Source of the DNA: an uncultured Caldilineaceae bacterium
Lineage (GTDB): Bacteria > Chloroflexota > Anaerolineae > Caldilineales > Caldilineaceae
Assembly: GCA_951812725.1 (NCBI GenBank)
Contig: OX638330.1
Coordinates: 3,410,001-3,474,000 of the forward strand
Direction of reading: 5' to 3'
DNA length: 64,000 bases
Shown: piece after piece, positions 55,140 through 63,409 of the stretch
How the letters are laid out: each line of letters opens with the position of its first letter
Position numbering within the stretch: position 1 is the stretch's first letter
Position numbers and translations under genes: made by a program
The notes under the pieces: model-generated
Told to the model about the DNA's origin: nothing
The model's input: the letters and a program-made list of their open reading frames with translations, nothing else
Databases searched by the model: none

Positions 55140-55883
55140 GTGAGGCGTTTTCGGCTTGTACTACTAGCGTTGGCCTGTGGACTGGTTCTGGCAGGCTGCG
55201 CGATCCCGGAGGCGATACCGGCAGAGAGCGATCAGGGTGATGAGAGCGCGACGGTTGAAGCGATTCAGACTCGGGTGGCGGAGACGCGGGCCGAGCAGGC
55301 TTCAGCCAAGGAAGAATCGATGGCCGCGGCAAGTGAAGAGGCGCAAGATCAGACAACGGCAGTTGAAGAGACTAGCCCGGCGCTGACCATCGCCCCAACC
55401 GCGGCACAGCAGCAGCTCCTGGACAAACTGCGGCCGCAGGGAGAGGCGCCAGAACTGCTCAACGAAGTCTGGCTTAACTCCGAGCCGCTGAAACTGACTG
55501 ACCTGCGGGGCAAGGTGGTACTGGTCGAATTCTGGACGTATGGGTGATACAACTGCGTAAACGTAATTCCCTCGTTGAGGGAATGGCACCAGAAGTATGC
55601 GGACGATGGTTTTGTGATCATCGGCGTCCACACTCCGGAGTTCAGGCACGAGCGGGATTTGCAGAACGTCGAGAATTCTCTCGTGCGGCTATCGATCCCG
55701 TTCGCAGTTGCGATCGACAATGATTGGAAGACCTGGCGTTCCTACCACAATCGCTATTGGCCGGCGATGTACTTTATCGACAAGACAGGACAGATCCGTT
55801 TCCTGAAGATTGGCGAAGGCCAGTACAGTTACTCGGAATCGGTGATTCAGGCGCTGCTCGCCGAACCGTACACTGCCAATTAA
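55140..55883 (+). CDS. thioredoxin-fold lipoprotein, candidate selenoprotein (in-frame UGA at the first redox cysteine)
   Basis: Read through the TGA at 55545-55547 this codes 247 residues. I choose the GTG at 55140 because the product then starts RRFRLVLLALACGLVLAGC, an ideal lipoprotein signal; earlier in-frame starts (54993, 55014) add non-signal sequence. A low-complexity Glu/Ala/Thr linker precedes the TlpA/DsbE-like domain: LTDLRGKVVLVEFWTYG, then TGA, then YNCVNVIPSLREWHQ, DGFVIIGVHTPEF, and the cis-Pro strand RYWPAMYFIDKTG. In homologues the motif is WTYGCxNC, so the TGA replaces exactly the first Cys and gives U-x-x-C. A hairpin with the features of a bacterial SECIS follows. The alternative is a nonsense-mutated pseudogene, but no other damage is seen over 110 downstream codons. 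It would act as a membrane-anchored thiol-disulfide oxidoreductase outside the cell. Confidence 0.72.
55545..55584 (+). promoter_or_regulatory. candidate bacterial SECIS element following the in-frame UGA
   Basis: ATTCCCTC (55566-55573) pairs perfectly with GAGGGAAT (55577-55584); the apical loop is GTT, with G first and U second. The loop starts 26 nt after the UGA. Bacterial SECIS elements, as I recall the published consensus, have a 4-16 bp upper stem, a small loop with G in its first two positions, and 16-37 nt between UGA and loop; all fit. Confidence 0.6.
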
Positions 55884-56043
55884 ATGGAGGTGGTGAACTC
55901 GGACCCATGCAGGGGCGATACCTGCCCCTGTAATAGCGCGCGCTCCTAAAGGCTCCAACTTTCTTGCCCCAATTGCGGCCGGCTGAAGTGCTTGGTCCCA
56001 TCCGGTTGTCTTCGCAAATTCTCCACTGAAACAGAAAAACAGG

Positions 56044-58245
56044 ATGACAATGGAAAGTCCAGCGCACTCGGCGCCCAGGACCGGGTTCTCAACTGACAAG
56101 TCTGTTCTGCAGGCAAAAACACTGTTTCTGAGCGGGCCTTTCGGCGCGGGCAAGACGACTGCCGCCATCGAGCGAATTGCGTGGCTCCTGCGGCAGGAGC
56201 GCGTGCGTGGAGACCAGATTCTCGTCTTGGTACCGCAGCCATCGCTGGGCCAGCCCTACCTGGAGGCATTGCACCGCCCGGATATGCCCGCAGGCGCGTT
56301 GGTGCAGGTGGCAACTGTGGCATCACTCGCGAGATCCAGCGTTGCGCTCTACTGGCCGCTGGCAGCGAACGCGGCCGGATTTGCCGAGCCGCGCAGGGAA
56401 CCAACTTTTCTCAACCTGGAAACGACGCAGTACCACATGGATGGCTTGGTGGAGAAGGCCGTGCAGCAGGGCGAATTCGATGCGGTCCGCCTGCAGCGCG
56501 GCCGTATTGTAAGCCAGGTGTTGGACAACCTGAACAAAGCGGCGCTGCACAATTTCACGATTGACGAGGCCTACGCCCGTCTGGAGAATACTGTGCCGGC
56601 TGGTGAGCAGATGACGGCGAGGCTGAATGTCCTGCGTTCAGCTCGCCGCATCAGCCAGGCGTTTCGAGAGATGTGCCTGCGGGAGTCGCTGGTTGACTAC
56701 AGTCTGCAAATGCAGACTTTTCTGCATGAGATACTCGAGAACGATTGGTGCAGGACCCATTTGTTCCGTACTTTTCGCCACTTGATCTTCGACAATGCGG
56801 AAGAGGAGACTTTTGCGGCACAGGAGTTGGTGCGCCGCTGGCTCCCTCACCTGGATAGCGCGCTGATTCTGGTCGATGAGGATGGCGGCTACCGGGCGTT
56901 CTTGGGTGCGGACCCGCAGAATGCGGATCGACTGGCCGGCTGCACAGAAACCCGCGCCCGGTTGGGAGACTCTCACAGCATGGCGCCTGGGCTATCTTCG
57001 ATGATCGGGGGCATCAACCGGGCCATTCTTGGTAGGCGGGGAGACAGAGAGCAGGAGAAACGCACCGGCGTTGACGTAACCGGTTTGCCGGTCGGGAGTC
57101 CGATTATATTTCCCGAAGGTACGCACCGATTTTACCCGCAAATGATCGAGTGGGCTGTGGGAGAAATCGAGCGGCTGGTTAAGCAGGAGGGCGTGGCGCC
57201 CAAAGAGATTGCTGTGCTGGCGCCCTTTGTAAGCGATGCCATGCGCTTTAGCATTCAGACCCGCTTGCAGGAAAGAGGGATTCGCACCGCAAGCCACCGT
57301 CCCAGCCGCGCTTTGAATGCGGAGCCGGCAGTGCGAACGCTCCTGACGTTGGCTGCGCTGGCACATCCGTCCTGGCAGCGCCGGCCTTCGCGAGCGGATG
57401 TTACGCTGACGCTTGCGAGCGCAATCGCCCAGCTAGACCCTGTTCGAGCAAGCGTTTTGGCGCAGGCAGTACACAACGACCGGGACAACGCTGGCGCAGA
57501 GTTGGTCGCCTTTGAAGGGCTACGTGGAGACGTGCAGAAACGGGTAACGTTCGCAATGGGAGAACGCTACGAACAGCTGCGCGTTTGGTTGGCCGATTAT
57601 AGGGCGGAAAGCGAATTCTCTCCTCTCGACAGATTCTTTGCTCGCATTTTTGGCGAAAAGCTGAGCCAGCCCGGGTTCGGATTCCATGAATGGCCGGAGG
57701 CAGCCAGGATGGCCGATCAGTTAGCCAGATCGGCGCGCAACTTCCGTTGGGCAATTGGGGAGCAGGGCGGGGCGACATCCCCGGTGTCCGTCGAACCCCC
57801 GAGCGCTCCGGTTCCCCGCCAGGTTGAGCTCAGCCGCGCCTATGTTGAACTGGTAGAAAGCGGTGCGCTGGGCGCGCTCCATGTGCCCTCATGGACCGAG
57901 GCGGATGACGCGGTGTTTGTTGCGCCGGCCTACACGTTCCTGATGAGAAATCGTGCTGTAGATGTGCAGTTTTGGCTTGACATAGGGGCTGAAGGCTGGT
58001 GGCAACGCATTCACCAGCCCCTGACCCATCCCTATGTCCTCTCACGCAACTGGCCGCAGAATCAGAATTGGAGTGATCTGCACGAGTTTCAGAGTCGCCA
58101 GGAGAGTCTGCGCCGCCTGTTGCTCGGTCTCTTGCGGCGGGCGCGCCGGAGTGTCTTTCTGGGAATGAGTGACTATGGCGAAAGCGGGATGGAACAGAGG
58201 GGGCCTCTTCTGAACTTGCTCAATCGTGTCCAGGTGCAGGCGTGA
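56044..58245 (+). CDS. degenerate SF1 helicase/AddB-like ATPase, no nuclease domain seen
   Basis: 733 residues; an ATG at 56050 is an alternative start. Walker A is SGPFGAGKTTAAIERI. The motif II region is HLIFDNAEEETFAAQELV, where an acidic pair is present but the order is unusual. IAVLAPFVSDAMRFSIQTRL and an RTASHRPSRAL stretch resemble later UvrD/AddB-type helicase motifs. No C-terminal PD-(D/E)xK nuclease or Fe-S Cys set is visible. It may be a DNA-repair helicase subunit or a diverged ATPase. The gene lies alone between the selenoprotein candidate and a large envelope-type protein. Confidence 0.6.
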   Translation: MTMESPAHSAPRTGFSTDKSVLQAKTLFLSGPFGAGKTTAAIERIAWLLRQERVRGDQILVLVPQPSLGQPYLEALHRPDMPAGALVQVATVASLARSSVALYWPLAANAAGFAEPRREPTFLNLETTQYHMDGLVEKAVQQGEFDAVRLQRGRIVSQVLDNLNKAALHNFTIDEAYARLENTVPAGEQMTARLNVLRSARRISQAFREMCLRESLVDYSLQMQTFLHEILENDWCRTHLFRTFRHLIFDNAEEETFAAQELVRRWLPHLDSALILVDEDGGYRAFLGADPQNADRLAGCTETRARLGDSHSMAPGLSSMIGGINRAILGRRGDREQEKRTGVDVTGLPVGSPIIFPEGTHRFYPQMIEWAVGEIERLVKQEGVAPKEIAVLAPFVSDAMRFSIQTRLQERGIRTASHRPSRALNAEPAVRTLLTLAALAHPSWQRRPSRADVTLTLASAIAQLDPVRASVLAQAVHNDRDNAGAELVAFEGLRGDVQKRVTFAMGERYEQLRVWLADYRAESEFSPLDRFFARIFGEKLSQPGFGFHEWPEAARMADQLARSARNFRWAIGEQGGATSPVSVEPPSAPVPRQVELSRAYVELVESGALGALHVPSWTEADDAVFVAPAYTFLMRNRAVDVQFWLDIGAEGWWQRIHQPLTHPYVLSRNWPQNQNWSDLHEFQSRQESLRRLLLGLLRRARRSVFLGMSDYGESGMEQRGPLLNLLNRVQVQA

Positions 58246-58710
58246 AGCCAGACTTCACCTGCTTTGGCATGTGCTGCCAGTTGCGGGCGACCGGTATTGC
58301 GGGGCGAGCCGGCCTGACTGATTAGAATTCCTGAAATTATGTCACCATTCCGACAGGATTGTGCAAGCTTTGAAGGATTAGAATGGCGAGAGGCTGGCCT
58401 CGACTTTGGCGCAGCCAAACAGGCGCCGGGGACGAACGCTGGCTTCGTCTCCTCAACGTTGGGTAAGCGGGCCATTTTTGCCCCTATTTGCTGAAATTCT
58501 ACCCCTGTATTACAATGATGTTTTGTGCCTGTGGGCATCCTTCCCCTTTAGCTACAGGTATCGGTTGGTCAGCCATAACAGTGGCGAAGATTAGTAGACC
58601 GACAGCGGGCGTGTCCCCCGCGACGATTGTTCCACGAGCAGCGATAGTATCCACGAGAGATTAGGGCCAGCGGTCTCCACACTTTTTGAGATTGACAACT
58701 TCTGCGAACC
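58246..58710 (+). other. gene-free stretch with a predicted promoter
   Basis: 465 bp without a supported gene. A promoter-like pair TTGCTG (58488-58493) and TACAAT (58511-58516) with 17-bp spacing lies about 195 bp before the large PGRP gene. The rest shows nothing recognisable. Confidence 0.45.
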
Positions 58711-61700
58711 GTGAGTAGCGACTACATCTTTGGCATCCATGATTTTGGCGGCGAAGAGCATATGCGCGCGGCCAGAAAACAGGGTTGGATCGTTTTCAGC
58801 GAAGTGTTAGGGCATGATCCGAACGATCTCCTTGGAAAAGATTACAGCTCTTTCAGTCGCCAGGGATTGGGCGTCATTGTCTGCCTGAACAATGGATACT
58901 TTCCCCAGGGCACGCTGCCGTTGAGCAATGAATACGCCAACTTCGCGCGTCGCTGCGCCAATTTTGTGGAAGCCAGTCGGGGGTGCAGCCATTGGGTGAT
59001 CGGCAACGAGATGAACTATGCGATCGCGCGCCCCAGCACGGAAGAAGGACTTGAGGAGCGCAAACACGTAGGCGACATGCCTGCGAGCGACCCCACGCTG
59101 CGCAGCTTGCCAGACCGGTTCAGCGCCCTGCTCAACGAATCCGACAGGATGATCGCGAACGAAGTCGCGGGCGGAGAGGAGTTGATAACCCCCCAGCTCT
59201 ATGCCAGCTGCTACGGTATGTGCCGGCAGGCGATCCACGAAGTTGAGGGCCATGAAAGCGATCAGGTTCTGATTGGCGCGGTGGCGCCATGGAATGGCCA
59301 GACGATGTATGCAGGCAACCCAGGCGGCGACTGGATCAAGTATTTTCAGGACATCCTGCTGCAGTGCGGCGCTAGTGGTTGCGACGGAATTACATTGCAT
59401 ACCTATACGCATGGCGCGAATCCGACTTTGATTCTGGACAACAGCAAACTGCCGGATTTTCCGCAGTATCACTGTCACTTCCAGGCCTATCGGGATTTCA
59501 TGCATGCGATACCGGTCAACATGCGTCATCTGCCAGTCTACATTACGGAGACTGACCAAGGCGGCCCCTGGGAAAATGTGAATCGGGGATGGATTCAGGC
59601 CGCCTATGCTGAAATCGATCGCTGGAATCGGCAGAACCCGCAAAAGATTCGGGCGTTGGCCCTGTACCGTTGGCCGCAGTTGGACCGCTGGCACATCAAG
59701 GGAAAGGGAGGCGTGATAGAGGATTTTCGCGTCGCGTTACGACACGATTACCGCTGGAACAATGAGGCCGAACAGCCTGTACCGGAGAGCAAGCCGGAGC
59801 GCTGGCCTGCCAGGGAGGCACGAGGCCGGCAGGAAGTTGAAGAGGTTGAAGAGGTCGAAGTAACGGAAGAAATGAAGTCTGGCAGGGGAATGGTGTACCG
59901 GGTGCAGTGGCTGAAAGGCAAACCGCCAAGCCCGCTACACGCCGGTCAGCGCGTGAATTTCCCGGTTACTGTTCGGAACACGGGAACGATTGCCTGGCCC
60001 GCCGCGGGTGCACAGAAAGTTGCGCTTGGCTATCACTTTTTCCAGAATCGAAGGGAGGTACCGTTTCCTGACGGCCGCCCCGTACTGACGGAACTGCCCC
60101 ACGACGTGGCGCCGGGCGAAACTGTCACTTTCGATGCGCAGATGGTCATTCCCGACCGGCCGGGCAACTTCACTCTGGTTCTGGATCTGAACAGCGGCGG
60201 CGAAAACTGGTTCCAGGACATGCAGTCGGACGTTTTGACGCGCTGGCTGAATGTGAGCGAAGCGGAATCCCAGGCGGCCGAAACCAAGCCAGCCGCACCG
60301 GCAGAAGGCCCGGCAGAAGGCCCGGCAGAGACACAGGATAAAGAAAGTCCGGAACGGACACCGCCGCCGGAAACGACACCCGAACTGCAGGTCAGGGCGG
60401 AGGCGCGTTCGTCCTCCGCGCCGCATGGGCCCGCTGTCCTGGATGTTGCTTCCTCGTTACCGCGCGGTGAGAATCAGTTTGCGATGCGAACGCCGGACCA
60501 GATCCGGCGGTTGGTAATCTGTCACACATCTGCGCCAACGGGCGTGCCGATTCAGACGATTGCGCAGGCGCATATTTCCCAGGGCTATCCTGGCATTGCG
60601 TACCACTACTTTGTGCTGGAATCGGGAGAAATCCTGCAAGTTGCCGGGGTTGAGGCGGTCGTGAATGATGAGGCGGAGTGGAGCCTGACCGGTGTGAACA
60701 TCTGCCTGGAGGGGAATTTCGACGAAGACGTCCCTCCCCCGGCGCAGTTGACGGCCGCGGCCCATCTATGTGCCTGGATTTTGCCTCGTTTCCACCTGAC
60801 AGCGCAGAGTGTTGTCGGCATGTGCGAGCTGCTGGACACATCAAGCCCGGGAAACACCTTTGTCAACGGTCCCACCTGGAGCCAGGAGCTTCACGAGAAG
60901 ATTGTCAAGTTTCTCACCGATTCGCCGCTTTCACCGCCTGCCGAGACGGTGGATGACGAGGCTCCGCTGTTGCCGGATGGGCGCACGGCTGGGCCTGGGC
61001 AAGAGAAGACGCCAGCGCCGAAACCACCTATCGAAGATGTTGTTACCCGCCTGCCGCGTGATCCACAGCGTTTTGTCCAGAGGCAGGCCGATGATATCGA
61101 ATTTATCGTCATCAACCACACGGCTGCGCCGCCAATCACCCCGCTTCAGACAATTGCTGCGGCGTTCCACCGCCGTCTGCCCGGTATTCTTTACCAATTT
61201 TTTATTGCATCCAATGGCTCTGTATACCAGACCCAGCCGCTGATGCAGGTGGTGGACGGCAAAGTCCCGTATATTGCCCGTGCCATCAACATCGGGTTTG
61301 CAGGTGAATTCAATGATGATATTCCGACTGAGGCCCAGATAAATTCGGGAAGAGAGCTGATTTCCTGGCTGATGGAAGAGTTTCCGCAGCTGACGCTGGC
61401 CAGCATTCGCGGGGTGAACGAATTCATCAACCATACATCGCCAGGAGAGCAGTGGCTGCAAGGTCGACGCTGGAAGGACACGCTGATAAATGCGGTTCGG
61501 ACAGGAGCCGATGGGTCGATGTTGGATGAAGCAGTTCCCGGCGGCAAGACGTTGTCCGGACTGGAGGGCCAGCATCCTGCGAGCGGCAGTAAAGAGGCGA
61601 ACAGCCAGACGGCAGTATTTGGCCGCGAAGATGAGCGGTTGCAGCAAGGGGCGGTGGATACGCTGGAGCAAACAGAACAAAGGGTACCGGTGGCGCGACC

Positions 61701-62529
61701 GCAGATTAGGGACATCAGCCATGAATTGCCCCGGCACCCCACTGTACAATACCGGCGCCGTCAGTTGGCAGCCATCACCCATATAGCCATTCATCACACA
61801 GCCTTGCCACCTTCAGTGGGACCGGAGCGCATCGCCCAGGCCCACGTTGCCGAAGATACTGACCGCGGCAAAGGAGCCTGGTCCGGAATCGGCTACCACT
61901 ATTTCATCCCCGTTGACGGTGAGATTCTGCAGACTCAGCCGGTGGAGTTGCGTACATACCATGTAGGGCGGAATAACTCATACACAATTGGCGTCGTGTT
62001 CGCTGGAAGCTTCATGAACGGCTCTACCCCGACCGCGCGACAGATTCATTCGGGCGCACGGCTGATCGCCTGGCTGTTACAAGAGTTTCAGTTGCAGATC
62101 AGCAATGTTTTGGGCCACCAGGAGTTTTCGGACAACTCCACCGCCTGCCCAGGTAGCGAATGGTTGGAGGGAAAGGCTTGGCGCGACACACTGATTGCGG
62201 AAATTGAACGCGTCCGCAACGGAGTCCCTCCCTATCATTATGTCCTTTTCCCCACTGAGGAAACGATGACAGCGACCATGGCGGAGGCCAGTTACTATTT
62301 TGACGAATTCAAACCAGAGGCAGGCACTTTTCTGGAGGATGCGTTGCTGGCGCGCTATGTGACTCTTGTCGGGTCAGAGACCGGACCGTCAAGAGAGGCG
62401 GAGCGGCGCCTGGCGAATGCCGGTGTGGAGATCGACCGCCTGGATGATTCCGACGCAATATCGGCCGCGCAGAGGCTTCTGCAACTTGCCCACGATGGAC
62501 GCCGCTTCCGGTCGTTGCTTGAGTCGTAG
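58711..62529 (+). CDS. large multidomain protein: glycosidase-like barrel, NBR1-like Ig domain, three PGRP/amidase-2 domains
   Basis: 1272 residues from a GTG. Residues 1-350 look like a TIM-barrel glycosidase (WVIGNEMNYA; GITLHTYTHG; VYITETDQGGPW, with candidate acid/base Glu residues). About 394-516 is an NBR1-type beta-sandwich (FPVTVRNTGTIAWPAAG; NFTLVLDLNSGGENWF). Three PGRP/amidase-2 domains follow at about 577-735, 776-930 and 1000-1170. The third keeps the zinc set (IAIHHTALPP; GHQEFSDNSTACPG). The first two have C or N for the first His and Ser for the Cys (VICHTSAPT; VINHTAAPP), so they are probably binding-only. There is no obvious signal peptide. It likely acts on peptidoglycan, own or foreign. 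scpA follows 5 bp later. Confidence 0.75.
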   Translation: MSSDYIFGIHDFGGEEHMRAARKQGWIVFSEVLGHDPNDLLGKDYSSFSRQGLGVIVCLNNGYFPQGTLPLSNEYANFARRCANFVEASRGCSHWVIGNEMNYAIARPSTEEGLEERKHVGDMPASDPTLRSLPDRFSALLNESDRMIANEVAGGEELITPQLYASCYGMCRQAIHEVEGHESDQVLIGAVAPWNGQTMYAGNPGGDWIKYFQDILLQCGASGCDGITLHTYTHGANPTLILDNSKLPDFPQYHCHFQAYRDFMHAIPVNMRHLPVYITETDQGGPWENVNRGWIQAAYAEIDRWNRQNPQKIRALALYRWPQLDRWHIKGKGGVIEDFRVALRHDYRWNNEAEQPVPESKPERWPAREARGRQEVEEVEEVEVTEEMKSGRGMVYRVQWLKGKPPSPLHAGQRVNFPVTVRNTGTIAWPAAGAQKVALGYHFFQNRREVPFPDGRPVLTELPHDVAPGETVTFDAQMVIPDRPGNFTLVLDLNSGGENWFQDMQSDVLTRWLNVSEAESQAAETKPAAPAEGPAEGPAETQDKESPERTPPPETTPELQVRAEARSSSAPHGPAVLDVASSLPRGENQFAMRTPDQIRRLVICHTSAPTGVPIQTIAQAHISQGYPGIAYHYFVLESGEILQVAGVEAVVNDEAEWSLTGVNICLEGNFDEDVPPPAQLTAAAHLCAWILPRFHLTAQSVVGMCELLDTSSPGNTFVNGPTWSQELHEKIVKFLTDSPLSPPAETVDDEAPLLPDGRTAGPGQEKTPAPKPPIEDVVTRLPRDPQRFVQRQADDIEFIVINHTAAPPITPLQTIAAAFHRRLPGILYQFFIASNGSVYQTQPLMQVVDGKVPYIARAINIGFAGEFNDDIPTEAQINSGRELISWLMEEFPQLTLASIRGVNEFINHTSPGEQWLQGRRWKDTLINAVRTGADGSMLDEAVPGGKTLSGLEGQHPASGSKEANSQTAVFGREDERLQQGAVDTLEQTEQRVPVARPQIRDISHELPRHPTVQYRRRQLAAITHIAIHHTALPPSVGPERIAQAHVAEDTDRGKGAWSGIGYHYFIPVDGEILQTQPVELRTYHVGRNNSYTIGVVFAGSFMNGSTPTARQIHSGARLIAWLLQEFQLQISNVLGHQEFSDNSTACPGSEWLEGKAWRDTLIAEIERVRNGVPPYHYVLFPTEETMTATMAEASYYFDEFKPEAGTFLEDALLARYVTLVGSETGPSREAERRLANAGVEIDRLDDSDAISAAQRLLQLAHDGRRFRSLLES

Positions 62530-62534
62530 ACGGC

Positions 62535-63284
62535 ATGGACACTTCGCTCAATCCGCTTGGAGCCGGCTATCCGGTCCATCTTCCCATCTTCGATGGCCCC
62601 ATCGAGTTACTTCTCCATCTGATCGAACGCCAGGAACTGGATATTTCTGAAGTATCGCTGGTGGCGATAACGGATCGGTACCTGCGTGCGATTGAAGCGA
62701 TGCAGGAGATTGAACCGGAAGCGCTGGCGGACTTTCTGGTAGTAGCGGCTCGCCTGCTCTACATAAAGAGCCGCGGGCTCTTGCCCCAACCGGAAGTTGA
62801 GGAGGAAGAGGAAAAACAAAGCGAGGCGCTGATCCAGCAGTTGCTGGACTATCGCCGTTTCAAAGAGGCGGCAGGCGAATTGCGCTTGCGAACTTCGATC
62901 GGGTTGCGCACGAATGCGCGCTTGGCTCCGCCGCAGACGGAACGCAGTTTGGACTTCTCGGCACTAACGATCGAAAATCTGGCGGCGGCGGCGCTGAAGG
63001 CATTGCGCAACATCCCAAGCAGCCCTGCTCCACCGGCAGTGCGAGCGTATCCCATCACCGTTGCCGAGCAGATCGCGGCCATCCGAAAGCGGATTGGAAG
63101 ACTAGCAGGATTGAATGGCGAAGTCGACAGGCATGTCTCCTTTACGGCGCTTCTGTCCGAGAGCCGCAGTCGACTGGAGATTGTGGTTACGTTCCTGGCC
63201 GTCCTGGAACTGATCAAGCTGCGGGAGATTGCGGCCGAACAGCACGAAACTTTCGGTGAGATCGTGCTGCGCAGCGAGCTGTAA
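62535..63284 (+). CDS. scpA: segregation and condensation protein A
   Basis: 249 residues. VHLPIFDGPIELLLHLIERQELDISEVS is the classic N-terminus that binds the Smc head. ADFLVVAARLLYIKSRGLLP continues the conserved region, and the C-terminal winged helix (TFLAVLELIKLREIAAEQ) binds the second head. With Smc and ScpB it organises the chromosome. scpB is not next to it in the window. The start is 5 bp after the PGRP-protein stop, so they share a transcript. Confidence 0.94.
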   Translation: MDTSLNPLGAGYPVHLPIFDGPIELLLHLIERQELDISEVSLVAITDRYLRAIEAMQEIEPEALADFLVVAARLLYIKSRGLLPQPEVEEEEEKQSEALIQQLLDYRRFKEAAGELRLRTSIGLRTNARLAPPQTERSLDFSALTIENLAAAALKALRNIPSSPAPPAVRAYPITVAEQIAAIRKRIGRLAGLNGEVDRHVSFTALLSESRSRLEIVVTFLAVLELIKLREIAAEQHETFGEIVLRSEL

Positions 63285-63364
63285 GAGGCAAGATGGGACG
63301 AAAAGGAGGAGTTGGACTGCTCGAAATGCCTATTAGCGGGTGAGAGCAAGAGTGTTCGGACTAA

Positions 63365-63402
63365 CGGGGGCTGGCGTCGACTTTGAGCGATGCCAGCCCC
63401 CG
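63365..63402. terminator. bidirectional terminator between scpA and the convergent ligase
   Basis: CGGGGGCTGGC (63365-63375) pairs with GCCAGCCCCCG (63392-63402), 11 bp, 16-nt loop, between two convergent genes. The T-tract is weak on both sides. Confidence 0.7.
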
Positions 63403-63409
63403 ATTTGCT

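Noticed and set aside
55545..55547. TGA read as tryptophan (alternative genetic code)
   Set aside because: TGA ends several genes here (for example the response regulator at 52501 and the radical SAM gene at 12407), and Cys, not Trp, is expected at this position.
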